From assembly GCA_023159155.1 (NCBI GenBank), contig JAJNNX010000010.1, positions 1,054,001-1,118,000 on the forward strand: a stretch of DNA of 64,000 bases, in the 5' to 3' direction. The position numbers and the translations under genes are program-made. The notes under the pieces are model-generated. The model searched no databases, was not told where the DNA came from, and was given only the letters and a program-made list of their open reading frames with translations. The stretch is from Ustulina deusta. Lineage: Eukaryota; Ascomycota; Sordariomycetes; Xylariales; Xylariaceae. Positions 36,589 through 47,982 of this stretch are shown here, in pieces; the first letter of the stretch is position 1; each line of letters opens with the position of its first letter.

Positions 36589-37847
36589 CACCAGTGAGTG
36601 AAATGATGGGATGGGCAAGGTGTGTGGTGCGTGGTGCGTGGTGCGTGTTTCAGGGCAATTTTTGGCATTGGGAGCTTGGTAATGGGGCTATAAAGCACTG
36701 CAGCGTTCTTACGTTTCGAGCTCATTTAAAGAGAAAAGGAGTTGTTTCAAGACATTACTTGGGGGGAGGTTTTTTTTTCATCCCGGTGAACTTCATAAGA
36801 CAGGCGTTAGAGAAAGGAGGTCTTGGTGGAGTCTTAGCGACCGACGTTCGGGCTTGATCAAGTAATTAAGGCTAACATCCTACATACATGATAACATGCG
36901 AAATGCTTTTCGTAAGTTCGGTAATTCTACCTTGTCGTTATTGGTAGCTTGCGAGCTGAGTACGTCATTCGGATTGTGTGAATGATGGGTTAATGTATAA
37001 AGACACTACGAAAGTGAAAAGCACACTTCTTGGCCTTATATACGCCTCTGAAGATGTCTGACTAGGAAGAGATAGGTGCCTAGTTGAAGAGCTCATCTAT
37101 CTAGACTAAGTGGTTACTTAGGTCAAACCTAGATAGGATTATTAGGTACTCATCTGAGCGGTCCCGGTTTTAATTTTTAATTTATTATTATTATAAGAGA
37201 GAACAGAGTCTGTGCTACGACATAATACAGCAGTAGTAAAGATGAAGGTTTACAAGAACTCTCCAAAATTATCATGAAATAAAATCATATTGAAGCAGTG
37301 TACAAAATTAATGTGTCTCACAATCCTTCTCGCACCTCCATCTAACCTTAAATGTGAAAGACGGCTCTGCCAAGGTGCTTCTTAAAGGTCGTTGGCGCTA
37401 CCTAGGCACCCTAGGAGACTATACTAGGTCTTACTAGATACATAGAGTATTATTAGAGCCCACACAGATGGTCCACAGCCAGGGATACCATCTTTGGGTC
37501 TGCAACCGAAAGATAGTTGTCTCCGATTCGGTATTATTTGTTATCTCACGATGGTGTCGTATGACAGCTTGCGTTTGACAACATTGTTGGTGTCATCACC
37601 CCCTTCCGCGCCCGGCTACCGAAGACAAACTTGCTGCAACATAACGTATGGAAGTAATTAAACGACGCTTTTGTGAAGATTCAACCCTTGTTTTTTCGAG
37701 GGTACAACCTTTCCAAGGGGAAGCAGTAAATAGACACGATATGAACCGGATGATTTCCCCCGTTGTTCTATGAAATAAAGAAAAAAAAGGAACCACAACC
37801 TTATTCGCTTCGTTTCTACGAGGGAATAGCATAATCAAGAGAAAACA
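36589..37847. other. Intergenic, no gene recognised
   Basis: 3' region of the kinase and promoter of the FAD monooxygenase. It contains GTG-rich and CCTAGG motifs (37.41 kb) but no supportable gene. Confidence 0.4.
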
Positions 37848-39376
37848 ATGGAGGGGGAATCCCAAACACGACCCTTCAGGGCAATCGTTGTTGGCGGTGG
37901 CCTGCTGGGCTTGACACTTGGACACATGTTCGCCAAGACGGATATGGACTACGTGGTACTAGAGCAGCACGACGATTTGATGCCGGAGATCGGGTCGCTG
38001 CTGTCGCTGATGCCACAGACCTTTCGCGTGCTCGACCAGCTGAATGCTCTGGATGCCGTCTTGCCCGTCGTGACGCTCGTCGACCGCGGCATCCTCATGT
38101 CTGCTTCCGATGCATCCATTTGGAAAGAGGAGCGCTTGACACAGCTGATCGAAACGAAGTGAGTTTCCCGTCCTCGCCCGAGACGAGCTTGGAACACGAA
38201 TGCTAACGCGCGGGATATCAAAGCCATGGACACGGGATCCGTATCGTGCATCGTCCACACTACGTGGAGGCGCTATACAAAAGCCTCCCCGAATCAGCCA
38301 AGGCGCGCATCCACGTGCAGAAGCGCGTTGTGCGCATCGACGTGGCCGAGGACGGGGTAGCAGTGCACTGCGCGGACGGAACCGTCGAGCACGGCTCGAT
38401 AGTCATAGGCGCAGACGGAGTGCACAGCCGCACGCGACAGGCTATGCAATCACTGGCTGCCGGCCTGCCGTCAGACACGGAGCAGCCGAGTCCGTACACG
38501 ACGACGTACCGTATGCTCTTCGGCAACGTCCCCCCATTGCCGGGCGTCTCGCCCAACACGAACTACGAGTGCGCGGCAGACGGCGTCTCGACGCAGATCA
38601 TGATGGGGACGCAGCAGGCCTGGTTCGCCGTCTACGAGAAAATCGCGACGCCGACCTCGAAAAGACTGCGGTGGACCGAGGACGACAAGCAGGCGGTGCT
38701 GAAAAAATGGGGCCATCTGTACATGGCGCCCGGGTACACCCTCGACGACGTGTATCCGCGTCGCAGTGGTTCCGTCGGCCTGGTCAATCTCGAAGAAGGC
38801 CTCCTGGACACGTGGTGGTGGAAGCGCATCGTCCTCGTCGGCGACGCGGTGCGCAAGCTCGAGCCGCACGCGGGACTGGGCTACAACAGCGGCGTTTCGG
38901 ACCTCGTGGACCTCGTCAACGGGCTCAGAAGACTGACGCGGGGAAGGACCGCGTCGGCGGTGACCACGGCGGACCTCGAAGCCCTGTTCCGCGCGTACCA
39001 GACACAGCGTATGGAGGATATGCCGGCCATCGTGGAGATGTCGGAGAGGCGGGCGCGGATGTGCGCGTGGCTGACGACCAAGGACTGGCTCATGGCGAGG
39101 GTCCTGGTCCCTTGGCTGCCCCTCGGCACGTATAGCGTCAACCACGTCCTCGGACCCATCATCAGCCGCGCGCCGGTGCTCGAATGGCTCTACGAGAAAC
39201 GCCTGCCTGCGAGAGCCGTGCCGTACGTGCATCACGTAAGACCAGAGACGAAAGAGAAGCTCGGCTACAGCGCTCCTCCGCCTGCGCCATCCGCGTCCAG
39301 GCTGCCCCTCTTGACCGGGACGCTTGTGCTCGCGGCGCTGGCGACGGTTGGGTTTCGGCTCTACAGGAGGATATGA
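37848..39376 (+). CDS. PaxM-like FAD-dependent monooxygenase, C-terminal membrane segments
   Basis: Two exons, 37848-38158 and 38224-39376, intron 65 bases, 487 residues from ATG. The product belongs to the group of fungal FAD monooxygenases (UbiH/PHBH fold) that includes the epoxidases of indole-diterpene and meroterpenoid pathways. Evidence: FAD dinucleotide-binding GGGLLG at residues 16-21 with an acidic residue ending the second strand (VLEQ), the GADG motif at 166-169, and the second FAD motif GDA at 310-312 within an LVGDAVRKLEPHAGLG segment. The C-terminus has two hydrophobic stretches, about residues 390-415 and 463-482, as in membrane-bound family members. No prenyltransferase or terpene cyclase is visible, so the substrate is open. 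Convergent with the DUF8021 gene. Confidence 0.88.
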
Positions 39377-39748
39377 GAGCGAAGAAGAGGCCGCGGATTT
39401 TTGAGGCGAGAAGGGGGCGGTGAGGCTCACGATAAATAAAAACTTGGGGGCGGCTGGACTGGACAGGACAGATAAGACAGGCTTACTGTACATAAGTAAT
39501 GATACATCACATTCTCGAGGCACTCGGATTTAGACGTAGCACTGCGCAACCGCGACGTTTCACAGCATCATCAAATAATCTCTCTCGCGAAAAAAAAATA
39601 AAAATAAAAATTTTGTACTACCATAGATACAAATAAATTGGACACCCTACTGTATCTAGTAGATACAGCTTCCCCAACCCCGGAGAAAGCGCTCCGGGAT
39701 CGAAAGTATCCGGTTGGTCCGCGACCGAAATGGGGTTTTTGCCTTCAT
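39377..39748. other. Convergent 3' region
   Basis: Short space between the stops of two convergent genes, with A-rich tracts near 39.59-39.61 kb. It likely holds both polyadenylation regions. Confidence 0.4.
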
Positions 39749-40657
39749 TCACCCACCCATGACCGTGATTGTGTGCACGAAGCGGATCTTGCCTTTCTCG
39801 ACCCGGAACTCGTGGCTGTCGGGGACCGTGGCGAAGTCGATGAACACATCGACGGCCCCGATCGTCTCGTCGATCACATAGCGACGGTTCACCAGGGCCA
39901 CGCCTATAGACGGCCCCGTCAGTATTAGTTTTGAAAAACACACAGATGTCCCTCAGCGGAGAGAAGAGGGCAACGAAGGAATGGATGAAGGAGTGAATGA
40001 ATGAGAAATCGATGGCGGGTTCCACTCACCATTGGGGATCCCCACGTCGCATCTGTCGCTGGCAGAGCCGGTGCCGGTATACGCGCCGCCCTCGAGACGG
40101 GCGCAGGGCGAGCCCCAGGGGACGGTGACGGACTTGTCGTTGAAGATGTCGGCGTAGGCGTCTGCGGCGGCCTGTATGGTCTCGCGCGAGTCGCGCTGGT
40201 CCTCGGGGATGACGCCCCAGTCCTCGCGCGCCGCCCAGTAGAGGGTGCCGGTGGCGTTGAAGAGCCAGTCGCCGCGGTCGGTGACGAGCGAGCTGAGGTT
40301 GACGAGCGCGCCGTCGGGCGTGAAGTGCATCTGCGTGCCGATGACGTAGGGGTGCGCGCCGCCCGCCGACACCATCTCCGTGTACGTGCTGCACTGCACC
40401 GTGTCGTGCAGGCTGCGGTTGAAGTCGAGCGGCACCGGCGTCGCGAGGATCCCCTTCGTCACGTCCGCCGTCTTGAATTGCTCCAGATACCCTACCCCCG
40501 CGAGCGCCCCCAGCGTCTCCGGGCTGCCCGCCGTCTGCGCCGCCAGCAGCTTCTCCGTCGCGGCTACGAGCGTCTCGCGGGCGCACTGCGCCGCCCCGGA
40601 GGCCGGGAACAGGCTCGCGGCGAGCGCGGCGAGAGAGAGGAGACCCTGAAACTGCAT
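39749..40657 (-). CDS. Secreted DUF8021-type protein
   Basis: Two exons in minus order, 40657-40030 and 39903-39749, intron 126 bases, 260 residues; the first ATG is at 40657. Residues 1 to about 21 are a signal peptide (LLSLAALAASLFPASGA). The mature part matches the fungal DUF8021 pattern: a helical start with CxRETLVAATEKLLAAQ, GILATPVPLDFNRSLHDT, a CSTYTEM segment, DRGDWLFNATGTL, PCARLEGGAYTG and the final VNRRYVIDETIGAVDVF...VEKGKIRFVH. The last part resembles a SnoaL-like (NTF2) barrel. Activity is not known. Splicing joins the PNG and VALVNRRY segments in frame. Strongly GC-rich coding sequence. Tail-to-tail with the FAD monooxygenase, so a shared pathway is possible but not shown. Confidence 0.85.
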
Positions 40658-42006
40658 GGTGATGTTTGTCGAAATTCGTGGCACCCCTACCTGGTTATTG
40701 TCTATCTATCTAGCTAGCTAGCTAGTCCACGTGGGATTGGAGATATCGCTGGCAATGAATGCGAGAAACAGAGAGTGTTCTCTGGCGTTTGCTCCCCATC
40801 TTCGTCTGGTCGGGGTCGGCTCTTTAAATAACATGTTCCCGGAGCTTTGGAGTCGACCATTTGTGTCGTACCCGACGAGAATACCCATATGAAGAATGTC
40901 GAGGGGTTAAACGGCACTTGCGCGGTTCTTCAGACCACGGCCAACGAATCCCGGGTTGTGTTTGTGGCTATTATCGAGAGACATGGGGTAAAATGAGGAG
41001 GTGATGGTATGACTAGGTACCTAGGTATCGTTATTTAACCTGCAGTCGTCTTCTTGATTCCTCGGTTTCCTCAACACCACCAGCGCAAGCGCTGTGAGAA
41101 TAGATAGTGTAGCTATGTTTTCCTTAATCGGTGCCCATCATCGCACAGTGTTTGGTGTAGTATTCTAGACTGCACCGGTACCGATGGCTCTTGCTTTTTA
41201 TAGCACGTGGGCAGGCCGGATTTTAGCTGATAGGTACCTTAGGCACCTAAGAGGATGTTACCTACCGGTAGTAGGTCTAGTTCGTCTCAGATCCCCTGAG
41301 ATCTGTCTGTACTCCACTATTTAGTCTGATCCAATCGGCCTGCCGCTGCGATGTTCGTCGGTGAGGCCTACACGAACGTAATAGGTAGGAGAAGACTCAT
41401 TCATTTTTCAACCTTGCCGTCGTCGCGGCGAGTTTCTTGGCTCTTATCTGCCGCGCCCCCAGGCATGAGGAGAAGCACGAGTAAGGGGCCTGCAAGTCGA
41501 TGAGCTAAGATCCCTGCGACAGTCACCGTGACACGGCCACCGTTCATGAAGATCTGGCTAGTCTGGCTTGGTATACCGGTAGTGTCAGTGCACTAACGTA
41601 GATGCAAGGATATAGTACCACGTGTGATAGACCCCAAACAAGCAGTAAAGGAGGAGCTCACCATGCTGTGTCCACCGACGTTGGGTTCGCGAGATTGCGG
41701 TGATGCAGTGACTGGGGCCCCCTACACAGCCTGCCGAACATGGCGACCGGGTTGCATGACCGGATCCGTTGGTGGCGTTGTTGAGTCCCTACTCGACTAG
41801 TGTAAAGGCAGGGGGATTCCTCCGGATCCATCACCCTCTGTTTCTTCACCAGTGTTTACTGTATCACACATCGTGACAGGTGCACACCATCAATCACTGG
41901 CGCGCGTGTGGCCGCCGTCCGTTCTTTTCTCGAGCTTAGTAGCGCATAGCAAGAAGAAAATGCCCATCCGGCGATGAGCTCATCCCCAGACCAGAGATAG
42001 CTAGTC
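40658..42006. other. Divergent intergenic region
   Basis: Promoter space between the DUF8021 gene (-) and the membrane-protein gene (+). It contains repeated TAGGTACCTA-like palindromes at about 41.01 and 41.23 kb and a GATC-centred short palindrome near 41.29 kb. No gene recognised. Confidence 0.4.
40822..40830 (-). promoter_or_regulatory. TATA-like element
   Basis: On the minus strand a TATTTAAAG sequence lies about 165 bases before the ATG of the DUF8021 gene. Inference from motif and spacing. Confidence 0.35.
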
Positions 42007-42972
42007 ATGACGACGGAGCAGCAGCCGCCCGCGGTCACGGTCCTCGCTCCCCCGAGGGAACCACCGCAATCACCACCAAACCTCGGGGAGCCAGCAGGAC
42101 CCGGGCCTTCGCAACCCGCCGAGTTTCGTGGCTTTGATTTCTTTGCACAGCGCGACTTTAACGAATACAAGGATGCATCGCGAGCCTACTTTGCTGGGAA
42201 AAACGGCAACCCCTCGTCGTGGCTCGGAGACGCAACTCCACCGGCATCTGCTCACCCCTCTCTCGACCAGTCACGGCCGGAGGAGCTCCCCCAACCGTCC
42301 AACGAAAGGGAGCAGAAACACGAAAAGACGATATTAGGACTTCGGAGGCCGTGGTTCTGGACAATCTTGGCAATAATTGCAGTCGTCGTAATCGTGGCAC
42401 TCGGCGTAGGTCTCGGGATAGGAATTACCCGAGAATCCAATAATTCGAAGAGTGCAAGTGCTGCTGGTCCCGCGTATGTCGTTCTCCCTCAATTGATGTT
42501 GATGTCCATATACTTACTTGCTTGCAGCTCTGATGCCACGAACACAACAAGGACAAGCACGGATACACCAGTTACAAGTGGGATGACGGCGGCAACTGCG
42601 TCTTTGTCCCTTACTTTAACTCGCACATCGACGACATCTACACAAGTGTCAATGGCCACCCCGAGGGCTACTACGAGCTGCCCGGAGATAAACGGAACTG
42701 TATACGAAGTGCCAGGCTCGACCAAGAAGTTCCTACAGCTCTGCGGCGTGGATTATGGGAAGGAGGATGGGGCAATTGACATACGGAACGTCTTTACAGA
42801 TACTGCGGAAGATTGCATCGATAATTGCGCCGGGACGACTGGTTGCACGGGCTGCGGATGGGGTTTCATCGAAGGCGACAAGGGCCCTCCCTATCGTTGC
42901 TGGTTGAAGAGCAACCTGGACGGCAGATCACACAATGCTGACATGACCTGGTATTTTTCTGTGCTTCTCTAG
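42007..42972 (+). CDS. Single-pass membrane protein with cysteine-rich apple/PAN-like C-terminus
   Basis: Two exons, 42007-42473 and 42528-42972, give 303 residues. The intron (GTATGT...TTGCAG) is 54 bases, a multiple of three without stops, so the unspliced frame is also open; splicing removes a spurious hydrophobic stretch. Residues 1-110 are Pro-rich and cytosolic-looking, about 115-140 form one strong transmembrane helix (WTILAIIAVVVIVALGVGLG), then a Ser/Thr-rich stalk likely to be O-glycosylated (to about 205), then a domain with seven or more cysteines including CIDNCAGTTGCTGCGW, typical of apple/PAN-like modules that bind carbohydrate or protein. A cell-surface sensor or adhesion role is inferred. 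Confidence 0.75.
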   Translation: MTTEQQPPAVTVLAPPREPPQSPPNLGEPAGPGPSQPAEFRGFDFFAQRDFNEYKDASRAYFAGKNGNPSSWLGDATPPASAHPSLDQSRPEELPQPSNEREQKHEKTILGLRRPWFWTILAIIAVVVIVALGVGLGIGITRESNNSKSASAAGPAYVVLPQLMLMSIYLLACSSDATNTTRTSTDTPVTSGMTAATASLSLTLTRTSTTSTQVSMATPRATTSCPEINGTVYEVPGSTKKFLQLCGVDYGKEDGAIDIRNVFTDTAEDCIDNCAGTTGCTGCGWGFIEGDKGPPYRCWLKSNLDGRSHNADMTWYFSVLL

Positions 42973-43714
42973 CTGGTGGGCGGACTTGTGATGGGATACA
43001 TGAGAATGACGAATGCTGGAAACTTGGACCACTAATACCTTTCGACGTAGTTTTAATACTTGCCTCCATTTGATACTTTCTTCATTTGACCTTACCCGGG
43101 ATATTATATCTCTAGTCTCAGCACACTTCACAGAGGTAATCACATGCACGAGGCAAACGTGGGTACAGGACTGAGCTGAATAGCGAAGACCTATCTGAAC
43201 TGACTGAAGTGATAAAAGCTGACTAGGAGGACGGAAAGGGTGGCTGCCGTCTATGATCCCCATTGGTACCTGCAGTCATCTAACACTACACTATCTTTAT
43301 TTTATTTCCCTACCACATACAACCTCACTTCTTTTCAAGTGCCTGCCCCTTCAGTACTCCCAAGTGCAAGCCCCACGCATTTGCAATTGAACACATCTTT
43401 GTTTACCTTGAAGTTCTTCACTTCTTACATTACTGCAAGACAGCTTCGAGTTCCAGTACCTCAGCTCAGTTCGATTTTCCCACTACCGCATATCCGGCAA
43501 TGAAGCCTTTTCATTTCAACCACGCGGGACATTGTTCAACCTAAAATCGGTGCTGCCAATCTAGCTGGGCGCCCTGTGGCTCCTATCACCCGCAGGTACC
43601 TGCACTTCAAATTCCTCACTCCACTGCAGTTAACTCAGAGATCTCTTCTACTGCCTCCGTTGTTGCCAAATTGCCGACATCATATAACTTGACACCTCTG
43701 CCACGCTCCTTCCC
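42973..43714. other. Intergenic, no gene recognised
   Basis: Space between two plus-strand genes. A pyrimidine-rich leader precedes the next ATG. Confidence 0.4.
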
Positions 43715-44963
43715 ATGCAGCACCACAATAAGCACTCCCAGCACAAGAAACCTGTCAGCCTTCGTGCGTTACTCAATCGTCTTAAGGAGCCTTTATTGCA
43801 ACCCCCTTCACTCTCCCCCATCAATGATATCACCATGGGTGGCAGATCGCGAAGTTCGTCTTCCGACGCCAGTGACTTCAAGTCCATCCACAATGACCTA
43901 AGCAAGATTTCCTCTTCCACAGGACACAGTGACGATTCTGAAAGCGAAAAGAATTGTCGAGAATTTGGGAGCGATCTTAGCAGTCCCGTTCCGGATCCAG
44001 ACTGCAAAACTGATAGCCCAGAAACCAGCCAAGACGGCACAGACAGTGATGATGGTAACAATAACACAGAAGAGATCGTCAGTGATTCCGGACAAGATGA
44101 CGACAGCGATGGCCCCCAGAACGTCTCCTTCTTGACGCTTCAGCTCAGCTCGCACCTTAACCAGACGCATTCGCTAACCCAGGAACTCGAATCGTTCCGG
44201 TCACAAGAAGGGGATTTACGGCGCAAGAGAAATGCAATTAACGCAGACCTGTTCAAGGTGCGGAAACGCCAGAAAATTATAGATGCACAGATTGAGGAGC
44301 GCGAGGATAGCATGCGAACTGAGAGAAATACTGCCGGTATCTCCGAGGCGCTATGGGACCACTATGAGGCTTTCTGCGCGGCCTTGGAACCGGATGGGGA
44401 TCCGGTGCGGCGGTCATTCGCGTGGAACGAAAGCTACGAGGACTCGTATATTAAATACGATCCTATGTTTGGTATCTTCGGTTCGGCTGTGGTCGATCTC
44501 CACCATTGCGAAGCAAGAAACTGGCGATGTGATTGTGTAGCCACTTACACGAGAGACGGTGATCCAATAGAATACCACGTGGAGTATCACCCTCTAGCCG
44601 AGTTCGAAACGATGATTTGGGGGGACAAATTTGTAGGTACCGAGGACAACGTATCCGAGACACAGCGCACTAACATGCTTTCGTTAGCCAATGCTCTATG
44701 AACTTGCCATGGACGCCGCAAAGAAAGGCTCGGTCGCCGCTCTTGAGATGCTTGTCGCATTGCCGGACAGCGAGTCTTGGTGTGAACTGGGTTGGCTCTT
44801 GGAGTTCCGACTTAAGGAACCACCCATTTCTGATCCCAACATGCCGCAACGATGGGGTTTCCGGGCTTCCCACAATCTCCTTCACCCAATTACGAATGAA
44901 AACAAGCGAGCTAAGCTCGTCAGAGCCTATAGCCTCCCATTCGAGATCGAAGAAGAGTCTTAG
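43715..44963 (+). CDS. Unknown protein with acidic Ser-rich region and coiled coil
   Basis: Two exons, 43715-44632 and 44688-44963, with a 55-base intron (GTAGGT...CGTTAG, branch ACTAAC), give 397 residues. I do not recognise the family. Residues 45-135 are Ser/Asp/Glu-rich and disordered. Residues about 140-205 form a charged coiled coil (LRRKRNAINADLFKVRKRQK and neighbours). The C-terminal half looks folded, with WNESYEDSYIKYDPMFGIFG and, after the intron, a helical segment KKGSVAALEMLVALPDSESW. Without the intron the frame would stop at 44701, so splicing is needed to reach the second helical part. Probably intracellular; nuclear location is possible. Confidence 0.7.
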
Positions 44964-45897
44964 AGCGGATGGTCAATAAAATTTAAGGATTCGTTGAGAG
45001 ACGGAAAGTCTGGGGACGTGCTGCGATAGTAGAGATTCTCTACAGGCGAAAGTGAATATATATTTTACTTGCCTTCAATCTCATGCAAAGCCGAGGTTCT
45101 GAGGACATATGGGTTCACTCTTCTATCCTAAAACGAGTGCGATGGTTTCTTAGACGCTTCGCCTTTTCGACCATTCTGGACGGAAGTATCCCATGTTGGC
45201 ATTACGGAGTATCAGCGCCAGAACTGGGTCGGGATTACCGAAAAGAGCATTGAAAAGGATTTGCGATGATCTAGGCTGAAGAGTTAGGCCGAGCTCAACA
45301 TTACGAAGTACCTCAAGAACCCGAAGGATAGGGAGATATATTGACTATGGAATGGCTTGGGAACGACCCTCGATAGACTAGACGAGATAAGCAACTTACT
45401 GGCGATGACTTTTCATATTACTGCGTTATTGGCTCCTCACAGCTATCGAGGAACCTAATTGTCTGTTCCCTCTTAGTGCGCATCGATTTCATATTTTAAA
45501 AATACAATGAGTAAGGGAACTTACTTAGCCTTACCAAGCTTGACAACCTCCTAAAATGTATGTACTAGACTGTAAACGAAGAAATTTGATTCCTAAATGT
45601 GTAGCTAGGTCTCCCCTACATGTTGTACCACCGGCTCTAAAGAAACCGTATTACTTATAGCAAAGAATCTTAAGTCCATGCCCTTTTTTTGCTGATGCGC
45701 TATCATATAAACAAAGTTATTGCCACTCATGGCCTGTATCTGATGAGGACAGCGGCGCCTAGCCTTCACCGCAAACTCTCGTACTTAAATATAGGAATAC
45801 TTTCTGGGAGATATCTCCCTCAATTCCAACAAACCGCTACCCCCTCCACAGCCCAGTACGCAGTCTACCCTGCCGCTACTATATCCACCCCGAGGAA
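44964..45897. other. Intergenic, no gene recognised
   Basis: The last 200 bases contain AT-rich TATA-like words (about 45.70 and 45.78 kb) before the AA9-like relic and may be its old promoter. Confidence 0.35.
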
Positions 45898-46510
45898 ATG
45901 AAGTTCTTCCCAATCCTAGACTTGGCTGCCTCATTATCTGGCACTACGCAGGCACACAGCATCTTCTCCACAATCTTCATCAGCGGTGCAAACCAAGGGG
46001 ACGGGAAATGCCTCCGAACCTCTTTCACGATAGACAAGATCGCAAACCCAATCACAGATCTCGACAGCCCGGAAATGGCCTGCGGCATCGTTGGGCAAAC
46101 CTCTGCCCCGGACACCTGTCGCATCACGGCCGGCGCAAGCTCTCCTTCGAGTTCCGAGTGTGGATGTCGATGGTGCAAAATCTGGATTAGTGGCCCGCAA
46201 GGACGAAAAGAACAACTACACACTGCATGAAGAGCATTCTTTGCCAGATCTTGCGGGCTCGGCTGCTGACAGCAGAGGGCTTCGTGTTCATCAAGCTGTT
46301 CTGGCCCCCCTGCAGACCTCTATCGGGCCTGGGGGGGAAATACCGTCCCGAGAACGCAATACGTCGCTCTTGGTGACAAGCCAGCCCCCACTGTGGTTGT
46401 TCCCGAGTCTGCTGCCGTTCGATGGAATCCCCCCTCGGAGGTATTAAGTGATGGCCAGTTGGCTTTGATTTCTGCCCGTCTCGCTGCCGATGCCATCCTG
46501 CAACACACGA
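45898..46510 (+). pseudogene. Decayed AA9-like lytic polysaccharide monooxygenase
   Basis: An ATG frame begins with a signal peptide (residues 1 to about 19) followed directly by His in HSIFSTIF, the place where AA9 enzymes keep the copper-binding N-terminal histidine. NPITDL and MACG segments further on fit the AA9 N-terminal part, which normally oxidises cellulose or other glucans. From about 46140 the match continues only by changing frame: FEFRVW in one frame and DGAKSG in another. The original frame ends at 46230, at about 110 residues, where intact enzymes have 220-350. A further open stretch to about 46.52 kb cannot be aligned with confidence. Multiple frameshifts show this is a dead gene. 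Family assignment rests on short segments and is moderately secure. Confidence 0.6.
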
Positions 46511-46519
46511 TTCAGGGAT

Positions 46520-47982
46520 GAAATATGGCCGGACACAATGCCACTGGACTCGGGACGGATGTCATCTCCAGAGGCGCCAACAAAAAATGCGTCGAGCCAC
46601 CCATACAAACCAAGCTACCTATATAGACTAACCTAGCTATATTTGTTGACCTAGCTATATTGCATAATATAACGCATCCTGTTACGGCGATTCAGTCACT
46701 TGTTAAGGATAACAATTATTGTGTGAAGTATGAATGAATGTCCATTATTCTCTACGAGTTGAGCATCGTAAGGATGTCTACGTACTTATAGACATGATAA
46801 GCATGTGCATAAGTATAGCTGACATATCCATGGTTATGCCTATCATATCCTATAAGTAAGTTTTGCATACAAGTAACTTTTATATTTTTTAAACCTTTAT
46901 ATAATTTATTCTAAATAATATAATATTATTTTAATAAATTTATATATTATAGCTAGGTTTATTATAAATTTTATAGCGCTTTATATATATTTTTTACTTT
47001 TTTTATAAAAATTTAATTTTCTAAATTCTTTTATATATTACTTAGCAATAATAGCATATTACGCTAATTAAAAAAAGCTAATATTTAGTTAGCTATTTAA
47101 GCTAAAAAAACATAACTTTAAATACCCGTAGTACTGGATATGGCTGGCTGGTTGCTTGTCGTCTTTCTCGGCATGCCTCGGGCGGGTGCTTCTTGCACGA
47201 CAGCTTTCAGCTTTCACACAACAGCAAACCATCATTATTTTGTCTAGAAAGAGGCTGGCTGGACAGGCCCTCGGTCATCCGCATTGCATCGCATTGTCTT
47301 GCTTATCGTTTTGTCCGCACACTCGTCTATATAGTCAACATATATTCTCGTTCTTCATCCTTATACTATTATATCTCGTTAGATTGCGTTGCGCTGTTTA
47401 CATATTCCCATAGAACAATCAAACCTACCTAGTTATACACCGAAACCTAGCCCCGAAACCTTACCTACTCTGCCCATCTATGCTCACGTCATAGTAGCTT
47501 TGCCTCAAGAAGTCCCTACGAAAAGAAGTCGATGATCCCGTCTTTAAAGTTGGGGTTAGCCGCCGGCGAGCATGCGTATTAACCATGAGTAATAGCAGGT
47601 CCGACTCCCGTTCTATCCGCCACTATGAAAATTGAACATCATCCCAGAGAATACTTAATTCCAAATCACTTAACCTACTAAAGTGGGCAACTATAAATGA
47701 TCATTCTCGGTCGTCTCAATATAGTAATTAGTGCCCATATACTAGGAGATAAGCCGAACCTACACTTCCTAGTATAGTAATCACTATTATCTTTTGGGGG
47801 ATCTATTGATCAAGAGTATATAAGTAAGAAAATCATATTTTATTGCTGTTTGCTTGCTTGTGTGATGATTCTTCTTCCTGGTATCGAGAGTATTCCCTCT
47901 GGTGTTTTATCCTCCCATACTAGCATAGCCACCAAGTGGCTTAAGCATATGCTTACTCATGTGATCCACTCACACCACTTCA
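46520..47982. other. Intergenic including a small AT-rich block
   Basis: No gene was recognised. It contains the AT-rich block listed separately and, around 47.57-47.64 kb, a tRNA-like 3' half that does not fold fully (see rejected items). Confidence 0.4.
46860..47115. repeat. AT-rich, RIP-like block
   Basis: About 250 bases of nearly pure A/T rich in TA steps and almost free of CG, with sharp edges against normal sequence. It fits a small repeat copy mutated by RIP. No inverted ends were found. Confidence 0.55.

Noticed and set aside
38200..39523. Long open frames in other frames over the FAD monooxygenase
   Set aside because: Shadows caused by high GC content. The FAD motifs lie only in the chosen frame.
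47571..47636. tRNA-like 3' half with TCCGACT loop
   Set aside because: The anticodon loop is plausible, but the T-stem has a mismatch and the acceptor stem has no partner. At best a degraded fragment.
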